Source: Trichosphaerium sp. ATCC 40318 (lineage: Eukaryota; Discosea; Flabellinia; Trichosidae). Taken from it: a DNA stretch of 64,000 bases. The position numbers were made by a program, and so were the translations under genes. Below the pieces are notes generated by a model. The model had not been told where the DNA came from and searched no databases. It worked only from the letters and a program-made list of their open reading frames with translations. Location of the stretch: contig JALMLS010000097.1 of assembly GCA_038496445.1 (NCBI GenBank), forward strand, positions 1-64,000. The letters are read 5' to 3'. This document shows positions 11,399 to 21,696 of the stretch, piece by piece (positions within the stretch are counted from its first letter, which is position 1; each line of letters starts with the position of its first letter).

Positions 11399-11948
11399 CT
11401 ACGTACGAGCGCTGAACTTAGGTTTTATCACGTGAATAGCATCTGCAGATAATGTCTTGAATTTCAAAAAAAAAAGTGTCACTGGTTGATTACTTTCGTC
11501 TGGCCTTATTAGTAGTACGCATCCATTTGTATCATATATTTAACCACAATAGTCCTTGCCATGCAAACAATAATTAGAAAGGTAATGTATCAGGCTTGCT
11601 TCAATTGCTCGTTTAGGTCTTCACTAAGCTCATCAGATTGGACCAAGTCAATGTCAATGCCATGAGTACAAGTGTTATGGTAAAATAATATTTTGTTTTA
11701 CGATCGTAAGTCTACTTTGCAAAACCCAGATAGAATACCGCTGTTTGGTTCAGTATATTGATGACTTAAGATCAAGGATAGCAAGTGTTGGATTTAGCGA
11801 AAAAGAAATGAGATAAAACAGCAAACAGTTTATGATACTTTAGTTCAGTGAATAAGAAGTACTTAAAATCGATGTCTAAGTGCATTCAAACAAAACAAAA
11901 TTATTAAACCTCAACCAACAACAAACCTCATCTTCAAACAAACAACAA

Positions 11949-12357
11949 ATGAACACAACAATATTATTCGTATTGGTGACTTTGGCATTGATACCAATTG
12001 CCTTGACGACCCAATCTAAAGACTCTGAAGAAATGCCAGACATGCACGAAAAGAGATCAACTGAGGTATGTCTATTGCTACTTTTACATTCAGTATGTTA
12101 ACTAACGCCCCATTCTAGCAAGGACCATTATTGTGTGGCGAAACATGTGATACAAATGGATGGTGTCCTCCTGGATGGCGTAAACGTGGTCGTGAAAAGA
12201 ATGGTCAATGTACGTGAAAATTAAAGGTTGGTAAACTTCTTAGTACTTACCTTTATTAGGTTCAACTACATACTGCTATCCTGGATCTCCATTATGCTTT
12301 CGCATCAGAAGTGACAAATGGTGTTGCTGGAGCGAAGCTGCATGTGGAAGCTGCTAA
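11949..12357 (+). CDS. Secreted cysteine-rich prepropeptide, copy A
   Basis: Three exons (introns 12066-12118 and 12210-12259). Residues 1-21 form a signal peptide (MNTTILFVLVTLALIPIALT), followed by a short acidic propeptide ending in HEKRSTE, with a KR site as used by kexin-type proteases. The mature part has ten cysteines (CGETC, GWC, GQC, TYC, PLC, KWCCW, ACGSC) and a basic middle (RKRGREK). The acid pro-region with basic Cys-rich core resembles secreted defence, signalling or granulin-like peptides, but I cannot assign a family. Start chosen at the ATG before the hydrophobic segment; the longer upstream frame begins at GTG and is 5' UTR. Confidence 0.8.
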
Positions 12358-13305
12358 GATCGCAAGCCATACTTGTTGTACCATAATCATTGTATGCAAT
12401 CAATAAACGCGCCAACAAGTAGAATCAGACTACAGTTTACTAAACTGCTCGTATATCAAAATGAAGCATGCACATCAGTCACATTTATTCGGTTAATGAA
12501 TTATGGAATGCTCTTGGTGTACCAGCCAGTCATAGTTGTTTAAAATTTAATTACATTTTTAGTGTTCAAAGTTGATCCACTCTGACAGAAAATTGCCTCA
12601 TTCCAGCACCTCTCAGTTTTGTTAGATTATTAATAATCCAGGGTAGCGGTATATCAGTGTGGACAGTTTGGTTTGTTCACACTTGTAACGCTGTTCGTGA
12701 CCATGTCTACCCATTTAGTTCACTACAGAAAAATGTGTCACGCTCACAACTGTGCAAAAAATTGTTGACTTACTTCTTATGCCATAGTTCACTCACTGAG
12801 CTAATTAGATTGGACCATCAAGGCAGCAATCAATGGCATAAGGACAAACGTAAAAAGAAGGGTGTTTACATTGTCTTCAGTTACAGTCTGGATTTGTGCT
12901 GCTATGCGAATTAAACTTGCCTATATACCATTCGCTCTATCAACATCTGTTGTGTAACTGTACCATTTGGAAGCCACACCCTGCCTGGATGTTGTATCAC
13001 TTGCCCAAAAAGAAATTGTAAGTCTGTACTGCTTTACTCTAGCTCTACGTTGAACATTATTTTAGCGATTGAACAGGGTTTCACTTCTGGTTTCTGTTAA
13101 AGCTCAATTTTAAATGGCTAATGTAATTGCCTACGCTTGTTGGGTTTTACAGGCACACACATTGCCATATGCGCTGTCTATTCGACGGGCTCACAAAATG
13201 TGTTGTTAAATTGCAACTATAAACAAATGCGACCTAACTGTGATAACGAACAATAGTAAAACTTGGGTTTATTTAGTTTTACATTAATATTGGAGTGCCA
13301 AGATA
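12358..13305. other. Spacer of the inverted duplication
   Basis: Between the two peptide-gene arms. An 85-codon frame at 12657-12914 (+) and a Cys-containing frame at about 12930-13100 (GCCITCPKRNC) are open but lack convincing starts or family similarity. The second could be a remnant of another cysteine-rich peptide exon. No RNA gene recognised. Confidence 0.35.
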
Positions 13306-13714
13306 TTAGCAGCTTCCACATGCAGCTTCACTCCAGCAACACCATTTGTCACTTCTGATGCGAAAGCATAATGGAGATCCAGGATAGCAGTATGCAGTTG
13401 AACCTAATAAAGGTAAGTACTAAGAAGTCTGTTACCGTTCTTTTGATCTTCACGTACATTGACCATTCTTTTCACGACCACGTTTACGCCATCCAGGAGG
13501 ACACCATCCATTTGTATCACATGTTTCGCCACACAATAATGGTCCTTGCTAAATGGGGCGTTAGTTAACATACAATGTAAAGTAGCAATAGACATACCTC
13601 AGTTGATCTCTTTTCGTGCATATCTGGCATTTCTTCAGAGTCTTTAGATTGGGTCGTCAAGGCAATTGGTATCAATGCCAAAGTCACCAATACAAATAAT
13701 ATTGTTGTGTTCAT
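13306..13714 (-). CDS. Secreted cysteine-rich prepropeptide, copy B
   Basis: The minus-strand twin of copy A has the same length (409 bp with introns), the same two intron positions, the same signal peptide, KR site and ten-cysteine core. Differences are a few synonymous or intronic changes; the first intron is slightly shorter. The open frame and splice signals are intact, so it should be functional. The 3' flank after the TAA is unrelated to that of copies A and C, so its polyadenylation signals differ. Confidence 0.8.
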
Positions 13715-14073
13715 TTGTTGTTTGTTTGAAGATGAGGTTTGTTGTTGGTTGAGGTTTAATAATTTGGTTTTGTTTGAATGCACTTAGACATCGATTTTAA
13801 GTACTTCTTATTCACTGAACTAAAGTATCATAAACTGTTTGCTGTTTTATCTCATTTCTTTTTCGCTAAATCCAACACTTGCTATCCTTGATCTTAAGTC
13901 ATCAATATACTGAACCAAACAACAGTATTCTGTCTGGTTTTTGCAAAGTAGACTTACGATCGTAAAACAACTATATTTTACCATAACATTTCACATGAAA
14001 TGGAGACTTAAATCATCTCAACCTTCCAGTCATAAATAAAAACCTTAACAAGAACAACTACCCTCGTAGAACA

Positions 14074-14467
14074 ATGCAAACAACAATACTTTTCGCTTTT
14101 GTACTTATGGCATTGACTGTTGCCTTGGCGATCCAATCTAGCGAGCTCAGTGAAAGAGCTAAACGAGCAACTGAAGTAAGTCAAGTCTTCTTCTTACATT
14201 TCCATCGTATTCTAACATACGATTTAGCAAGGACCATTATTGTGTGGTGAAACATGTGATACAAATGGATGGTGTCCTCCTGGATGGCGTAAACGTGGTC
14301 GTGAAAAGAATGGCCAATGTACGTGAAGATCAAAATGTGCTGTTCAGTATCTCACGTTTATTTTATTAGGTTCAACTGCATACTGCTATCCTGGATCTCC
14401 ATTATGCTTTCGTATCAGAAGTGACAAATGGTGTTGCTGGAACGAAGCTGCATGTGGAAGCTGTTAA
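14074..14467 (+). CDS. Secreted cysteine-rich prepropeptide, copy C
   Basis: Signal peptide MQTTILFAFVLMALTVALAI, a shorter propeptide ending ERAKRATE (KR site kept), then a core nearly identical to copies A and B (CGETCDTNGWCPPGWRKRGR ... KWCCWNEAACGSC). The signal and pro-regions have diverged much more than the mature core, the usual pattern for a secreted peptide under purifying selection on its folded part. The 3' UTR is like copy A, including AATAAACG. Introns are at the same codons. Confidence 0.8.
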
Positions 14468-14727
14468 GATAGCAAAGCCATACTTGTTGTACCATATATC
14501 ATTGTAAGGAATCAATAAACGTGCAGCAAGTAGAATCAGACTACAGTATACCATCAGTTTCCCAATACCTCTCCTATCCTTTAATATTCTGAAATATGAG
14601 AATTAAAGTGTTAGATACCTTCCAGTGGAGCTACACCTTGATATCACGGACAGTGAAGTGTACTACAAATGGCATAGATATCATAAACGACAGCAATGCA
14701 ACCATAGATGCTTAAACATCTTTCTTT

Positions 14728-16913
14728 TTATTTAACATTCTTCTTTCTTGGTTCAACCTCCAAAGATACTCTGTATTGTTCGTTTTCAGTCATTGTAGTT
14801 CTCCATCCGTTTATGAATGATCTTAACCAAGCCACTGATTTAAAGTTATAGCATGGTTTTAATATTTTGTTAAAGTTGCCAACAACCTCTAACAGCATTT
14901 TGTATTTTCTCATATTGTATCGTGGAAATGGCGGAGGTGCACAACCACCTGATTGCATAAATACTATATCTTGTAGATATAATCCAATATAAGGAACTTG
15001 TGGTTGGTTACGCACAATACGCTTTCTGTTAAAAGAATGAGAAGAGGCTTTTGGCATAAAAATAATAAAACAACAAGGTTGTAAAACGTGTTATTTCAAC
15101 GTACAAATAAAACTCTCGAATGTTCCTGTAGCTTTTATTTCTACTCAATAATGTAAGTAAACTTTCATATGACTTCATCGTTGATTTTGAAATCTACGGG
15201 CTCATGATTAAGAAAAAAGAGAGAAAAAAAAAGAGGATCATAATTGTTGAGCTTTACCTTGCTGAATGTAACTTTGAGCCTTTGTACAGGGGCAGTATTT
15301 AGCCCACTAATTATAGCCATAGCATCATGTGTATTATTAATATCAACAAGATGTTGAGACAACTTAATAAAATACTTGATTCTGTTTGCACGGATGCCAG
15401 CAGTCTTTCCCTTCAACACTTGTTCAGTTACATATCCAGCCACCTAAAAAATATTGTAAGTCTAGCAATGTTTTTAATTGTATTACAATGTTGAAATGAG
15501 CGATTGCTTTTATTGAATTACTTATATGTTGGCCGAAGATATAATAAATAAGCAAACATCTCCTCATCCTAAAAAGAGGTAAATGAGCATGTAAAGTCTA
15601 CTGTCTAAAGCACTCCATACAATTCATGTGTCTTTAGTGTCATCTCTATTGCAAGTTCTCTTTGTGGTATATCCCACAATACATCTGTTTTCTTGATACA
15701 TTTCTTTGGTATCAACAGATTAGATGCCGATGGCTCAGTGTAACAGAATCCTCGGAAACAGAACTCTGATTTTGTTTTCTACAAAAACATATCTGTAAGC
15801 ACACGTGATTTTACCTGTTTGTTTTACATTGGTTTGAAGCATCACTTGTATTCTATCTGAGAACGCTTTTGATAGTAGTTTGTAGTGATCTGGTGATAAC
15901 ACTTTAAGAGAAGCTTCAAATTGTAAAGAGAAAGTATTCGATGAAGTTGCAATATCATCACAAAGTGGCATGTGTGATAAAACATAACCCAAAAACTGGA
16001 TTATCCTTGTTTTATTTTGATTAGTTACACCAAATGTGTTATGAAGGCAAAGGAGGAAAGGGTGAAGGTGTGTACCTATGAGCATCAACACTTTTTGGAT
16101 ACGCTTTGTATATTGACATGAGTTTAGGAATAATATGAGAAACAAAGTCATGTTTGTAACAAAGATGGCCTGCTATGAGCGCAACTAGCTCACCTAAGTT
16201 GAGTACAAATTAAATATTTATAACATGATTATAAAGATATAATCAATGGTGGACTTACTTGACAAATCATAGTTTATCGTTTTGAAGCATAAGTTGTCAA
16301 CAATTTCAGAATGAACAAACTTTGTGTTGTGACAAATCAGTTTGACAAATCCATCAACTGTACACACGTGTATAGATTCTATGCTGAAAGGACAACCATA
16401 GCTTGGTTTCTCAGTTTGTTCCAACTCTTTGCATAGCCTGATGTCCTTGTGTATAAACTACAAGCAAAACTTAAGAAAAAATTTACCTTTGTTCATCCGT
16501 GATACAGACGAAATGATATGTTTACACGTGACATAGTTGTTAACGTACGGTGTCAATTTGAGGATATTTATATAGTAACTCTCTGGTAGGCTTGACAAGT
16601 ATGCGTCCAAGCGCAACCCATGTACCACGACACAGTTCAAGCATTTTAGATGCTTGGTAGACGTTATTATTCCATAAATAATTTGTAGTCTTACCATCTT
16701 CATATTTGACGCCGTTTTCCGCTAACAGCGGTTTAATCCATGTTGTAGGTAACGCAAAAACAGCACACCAATTTTTTGAAACCTAAATACCGTTAGTCAC
16801 GTGCGCGTGGTGACTGTACATACTGTAGAGCAGTTGTGACATAGTTGTTGAGGAGAAAGGTTCATAAATATGTATTGGAGTATCTCATTGGGTAGAGCAT
16901 CTACTGAAGTCAT
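14728..16913 (-). CDS. F-box/RasGEF protein, copy 2 (apparently intact)
   Basis: The ATG at 16913 gives an F-box (MTSVDALPNEILQYIFMNLS) and a linker (ENGVKYEDGKTTNYLWNN, KMLELCRGTWVALGRIL). A middle region follows, then the CDC25-type catalytic domain: MTLFLILFLNSCQYTKRIQK, PLCDDIATSSNTFSLQFEAS, DVLWDIPQRELAIEMTLKTH, AGYVTEQVLKGKTAGIRANR, FIKLSQHLVDINNTHDAMAI, SGLNTAPVQRLKVTF, NKSYRNIREFYL and QVPYIGLYLQDIVF. RasGEFs catalyse GDP release from Ras; an F-box could couple this to SCF ubiquitin ligases. A +1 base near 15775 is avoided if the intron acceptor is the AATCAG just before EFCFRGFCYTEP. All other joins keep frame. Inverted paralogue of 4763-6958. Confidence 0.75.
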
Positions 16914-17122
16914 AACACAATGATCAAAAACAAAGCAAAGATGTGATGGGGTTTAAACCTTCAGTTGAAAGTTTTTAAGCATACAATTCAATGAAAACAT
17001 GTCACTAACTTTTTTGTTCCCTGATACCCTGAATACAATGAGAATTTGTTTGAGCGTCCATTGGATACCATTCATTGTTTTTAAGAAAATAGAAGAAAAT
17101 TTTTCTTATTGTTCACATGTTG

Positions 17123-18434
17123 TCACATTACAGTACATTTCTTATCGGATTTGTTTCCTATTGTTTGTTTTCCATCATAATCATCGTAATGGCTGAACAA
17201 CCACCCAGCTGCTGATAACTCATTAAGTACTATTTGAAATATAAGTTAACCCCAATAATTAGCCACATAAAGGAGAAAACATACATTCTTCTGCCCCGTC
17301 ACCTGTTTTTGCACTCACTTCAACATAACTATGAGCCTAAATATCACAGTGAGTACATAGGTGTAGGTTTAGAATAATAACAGAAACGTGTCAGCGTACA
17401 CCAATTTGTTTTGCTAAACTTATTCCTTCTTCTCTTGTGGTAGGTTTTTCTGTGTATTTATGGTCTTTATCCGTTGAATACAACTCCCTCAAATCAAGCT
17501 TTGTACCAACTAATATCACTGGTACATCTGGGCAATTACGTCTCTGCTCTGGATCCCACTTTATAAAACAAAACAGATTAAGATTGTGGAACATCATAAA
17601 AACAACGCTGAAGGCAGTGACTACTGTTAGATATAAATTTAGATATAACCTACCCTAGACAACACGTTTTTATAACTTGCTTTGTTTACAAGACTGAACA
17701 AGGTTATAAATACACTCTACAGAAATGTATTGAATAAGTAATTTAAATGAAAAAAAATTTCAAAACAGTTTCTTGGTTGCATACTGCTTTAGGATAGCTT
17801 AAAGCTCGATATCTGCCATATTCCTCAGAACCAGCGGTATCCCATATCCCTAAACATAAGATTATCAATCGGTTGGTCTACAAGAACATAAAATAGTAAC
17901 AAACCTATTTCTACCTTGTGTCCAAAATGCGTATTGACATGCATCCTAAAGAAATTTAGAACTACGACCAATTAGTACCTCATCAAATACATAACAAAGA
18001 ATAACATCACTATTAACACAGCGACAAAAATCACCTTGTTGTCAATTCACACGTGATGAATAAAAATAATTGACTGATGCAACGTGATGAATGAACAAAA
18101 AAACATTAAAAAAAAACGAAGTCTGAACGTACGTTCGTGCGTCGTTTTCGAAAACCGTTGGAACATAACCTTCCGGAAACCTCTCTGGTATTGTTTAAAC
18201 GCGCGAAAAAATACTTTTTACGCACTTTCAGCAAGTCTGGTGCTTAAACAAGTTTTACCTGTACCAATTTAGTTTTTACATTGTAAAACGCTTTCTCATG
18301 GCATATATACGATAGATACAGCTAATAAATGAGTAATTACTTAAATAATCGTTTGTACCAACAGAACCATCTCCAATTACTACCAATTTAACGTGAGGGA
18401 GTTCGCAGTTGTCGCTTTTAATGCCTGATTTCAT
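17123..18434 (-). CDS. Rho-family small GTPase with CAAX end
   Basis: Exons assemble to [23 protein letters not shown] (P-loop split by an intron after the first base of the last Gly codon), [15 protein letters not shown] (switch I), MHVNTHF..KVEI(G/I)WDTAGSEEY (switch II), [33 protein letters not shown] (TKxD), [30 protein letters not shown] (SAK) and a C terminus ending KKCTVM, a prenylation motif. Switch II has DTAGSE where Rho has DTAGQE, so the catalytic Gln is Ser. Roughly eight exons. Rho proteins control actin. Paralogues lie at 50.1-51.3 kb and as a relic at 38.6-38.85 kb. Confidence 0.8.
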
Positions 18435-18481
18435 CTAAAGCAAAACAATGCACTTAACTGACTTAAGTTGGTTTCTCCCAA

Positions 18482-18720
18482 ATGGTAACGTATTATTCTT
18501 CATCGGGTTGTGGTTATGAGATAGGACATAATTTTGGTTGTAACCACGATAAAACTTCAATAATAGGTATCCTACATAACTGTAACAGAGCAGATGGAAG
18601 TGACGCAATACAAGTTAAATTTGTTCTGAAACCTATCAAAAGTAGCCTCCAAAACCCAGTGATCAGGATTGAATCAATTGTCTTTTGAATTTTTTCACTC
18701 CAGGCTAATGGATTCGCAAT
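18482..18720 (+). pseudogene. Metzincin-type metalloprotease relic
   Basis: The frame carries GYEIGHNFGCNHD, the zinc-binding signature HExxHxxGxxHD of reprolysin/ADAM-like metzincins, but the first histidine is tyrosine. It begins without a signal peptide or propeptide and loses similarity after about 60 residues; stops follow in all frames. A second short piece with several cysteines (CQHCGKTCG) near 18740 may belong to the same former gene. With one zinc ligand gone it cannot be an active protease. Confidence 0.6.
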
Positions 18721-19001
18721 GCTGGAATATACACCTACGTGTCAACATTGTGGCAAAACGTGCGGTGAAACATTGCGGGTGAAGATGGCGCATGTGTAGC
18801 TAAGCTCAGTCCTGCACGACCTTGATTGTAGCTACTGCCCATTTTACTCGATAGATGTATTGCACATTGTTCCAGAAGATTATTGGAAGGAAACCCTGTC
18901 TTTGTTGTTACCAACTAACCTGATTTTTTGTTTCATATCAACCTGATACTGTTGTATGTATCACATGAATCAACTCTTGTATGAACATTGCAGTTTTTTA
19001 T

Positions 19002-20355
19002 TCAAAAAGCACACATACACAAACACAGCATCAAGAGTACAAATGTAATACGTATTTTCAGATATCCACTCTGGCTTTTTTGTGAACATGTAGATTCTTT
19101 GAAGGCCACAAGTGATTGTATCTCTATAAAATAGTTAGTCAGGAAATCATACCAATACTGTCATCAGTACCTTGACGCAGATTCAGTGTACATCCTTCAG
19201 ATGTACGAACATGTGCTGTCGATAGGTCAACAGTACAGTGTCTTCCTACTGTTGCTATTTCTACTATTTCTGCACCAACAAGTCCATCAATCACAATGTT
19301 GCCATCAAGAAACGCACACCCTTTGATATCAAGAGTAGCGCCTGCAGCAAACTTAAGTGTTGCATTTGTATTCACCACTAAATGTCCTATTTACAGCTTT
19401 AGTATTAAAACAAACCAACTACATACCATCAATGACTTCTCCTCTCTCGATAATTTCAAGAGTATCAGTGACCACGACTTCTGTTCCATTCTCTGTAGCG
19501 ACAGTGAGAATCTTTTCAGAAAAATAACAAAAGTCGTACCACACAAGCTATTGTTGAAGGCGTACATTATTGCAGCTTTTATTAAATCTCCCCCTGTCTC
19601 TGTAATATTAGCATTATCGCCCACAAATAAACCAATCCGGACAGCAGGTGATATTGATCCGCCCATTAGTATTGCACCCTTTTATAAACATTAAAACAGA
19701 ATTTTATTGGAACTTACTTTCTCGTAGACAAAGATTGATGCTGTAGTATTAGATCTTGCTACTATTGTTGCTCCTTTTCCAACCTTCGTTGCATAAACCA
19801 AACAGTCACTACAGGATGAAACAACGTCGATTTGTCCGGTGTGGCCTGCAGCCAAAGGATGTGATGGTGTGCTAATATTAAGCGTTTTTCCCGCTTTCTG
19901 CAAGCCTACTCCCATGTGGAAGCCTCTGAAAGCCTTCTCTTCATATACTATTATAGGAACGTTTGCGTTTACAAGTCTTTGGGCATTCTCAGTAAACGCA
20001 GATTGAGAGACAATCTAAACACTGTGAGACCAAAACGCACTGTTCATAACTAGCAGTACGAGGAACATACCATCACGGCGTAATTAGATGCCTCTTTTAG
20101 TGATACTGTAAGCGTACACCTAAATTCTATATCTAACCCAGCTTCTATTGCGTATTGGTGTATAGCGATATCGCCCACGCCATCAGTACTGCAGTTATTG
20201 TTGTCGGCCTATATTTTAATTAATTTTGGAACAAAACTGTGTCCACGTGCCAAAAAGAGTACTGTATTACATTTAGTAGTATCAATAGGCCTGATAGTTG
20301 TTTGCGCAAGTGATATACTAATACAAAAAGAAAACGATAGGTAAAGCCAAAACAT
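19002..20355 (-). CDS. Secreted protein with HPLAAG-type domain and C-terminal hydrophobic tail
   Basis: The signal peptide MFWLYLSFSFCISISLAQ is followed by exons with CSTDGVGDIAIHQYAIEAGL, NVPIIVYEEKAFRGFHMGVG, SHPLAAGHTGQIDVVSSCSD, GATIVARSNTTASIFVYEKG, AVRIGLFVGDNANITETGGD and NTNATLKFAAGATLDIKGCA. The HPLAAG ... F.Y..G ... RxGxFxxDxxxxxTxxG..L..AA pattern resembles a domain seen in surface proteins of bacteria and some eukaryotes; the later part reads like beta-helix turns. The end (ITFVLLMLCLCMCAF) is a membrane or GPI tail. A paralogue lies at 59.3-60.7 kb. Function unknown; a cell-surface or secreted adhesion role is inference. Confidence 0.65.
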
Positions 20356-21696
20356 CACGTGACTTGCTCTTTGTTGAGCTTTTAATCAATTTATATAGCC
20401 TTCAAAATTAATACGTGTTTTTTATTCTACGAGTTTCTATGGTACACAAAACGTAGTGCGTGGCTACAAAACAACTAATACCTTACAACCCTTACTGGGT
20501 ACTGAAAAATGTTTATTAACTACCGAAGTAGTTTCACAGTTCATATGTATGAATCTAATGATCTTCGTTTTGAACGAATAATATTAACATTGTCTCATTC
20601 AGTTTTGACTTGAAACAAAAAAATCCAGTTTCTGAATGATCTGTCAGATCTGACGGATTTGACACTTCTGACAGAACGTGAGATAAAAAAATGTGACGCC
20701 CTCGCGTTGTCAAGCGTAAAATTTCGAATCCAACCGTTTCAAACCACGTGATAATTTTTTATTTACATACTTGATCCCGGTGGTTTACAAAGCCTACAGC
20801 AACGCTGGTAGTGCTGTGGGAGGCTTTCACATTAATATACCTGCTTTGATCTTTGAATGCTGCGAGACTTCTACTAGAGTGGGGTAGGCGCTAGCGTAAG
20901 CGCTAGAAGTTATACACGTACGTTGATTTATTAGAAGCAATAGAAACGGCAAACTGCGTTTGAGGCATTCTTACTGTGTTTGGCGGTAATCCGAAAGCTT
21001 TGTAGACTATTGAACCTATTGATTCGCTTTTAGCTCAATATCTACTGGTGTCGTTTTAACGTACCATGTGCAGTGCCTAGGTAAATACTGCGATCATATT
21101 GCTAAGGTCTTTGAAACTGACATCGGACATTTGTTTGTCCCTTAAAGGTACTATGAGACAGTTGACGCAAATAGTTCACATTGTGATAGACCTACACCAC
21201 TTGCCAGAAGTGTCACATCTTGCTAGATCTGCTACAGTGCTAGAAACTCACTTTCCAGAAACTCTAGTAAAACTTGAAGTAGACGGACAAAACAAAAGTA
21301 CAAGAGAACTTTCGTTTTCTTTTTTTTTTCAAAACCCCTTTCGTAAACAACGTACTACTGTCGTTTAATGAAGTTTTGCGCAATGGAAAACGTGAACAAA
21401 TACACAGGGTAATTCACACCCGTAAAGTTAAAAAACAGTTTTGTGTCTTACGTATATCACGTGGTAGAGAAATAGGCATTGATATAAAAACGAAACGTTT
21501 CTCTTTTTCTCGCTAGTTTTTTTCGCTAGTAGGCGTATTCTGCTGTATAATCACTCACGTTGTTTACTCTCACTAGTGCGTAATATATTTACCAACTAGC
21601 GCTAAATACAAACTCGCTTTATTCTGTAAAAATCGCGAAATAAATAATCAAAATTCGCAACAACAAGTTTCGATAGCAACAACTCTTGGAACAACA
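20356..21696. other. Long intergenic region
   Basis: Between divergent genes. Contains CACGTG sites (20744, 21459), a hairpin-like block near 20885-20910 (ggcgctagcgtaagcgctag) and an open frame at 21099-21368 (+) reading CLSLKGTMRQLTQIVHIVID. That frame has an AT-rich run at its end and no recognisable family, so I do not call it a gene. Confidence 0.35.

Larger units (their letters stand above)
11672..13988. repeat. Inverted duplication (two ~685-bp arms) around the cysteine-rich peptide genes
   Basis: Bases 11672-12357 on the plus strand match the reverse complement of 13306-13988 almost base for base, including about 270 bp upstream of each start codon and both introns. The arms face each other across a 948-bp spacer. 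Homology stops sharply at the stop codon of the minus copy. A third, more diverged copy lies directly at 14074-14467. The flanking F-box/RasGEF genes (4763-6958 + and 14728-16913 -) form an outer inverted pair with a different centre, so at least two events happened. Confidence 0.85.
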
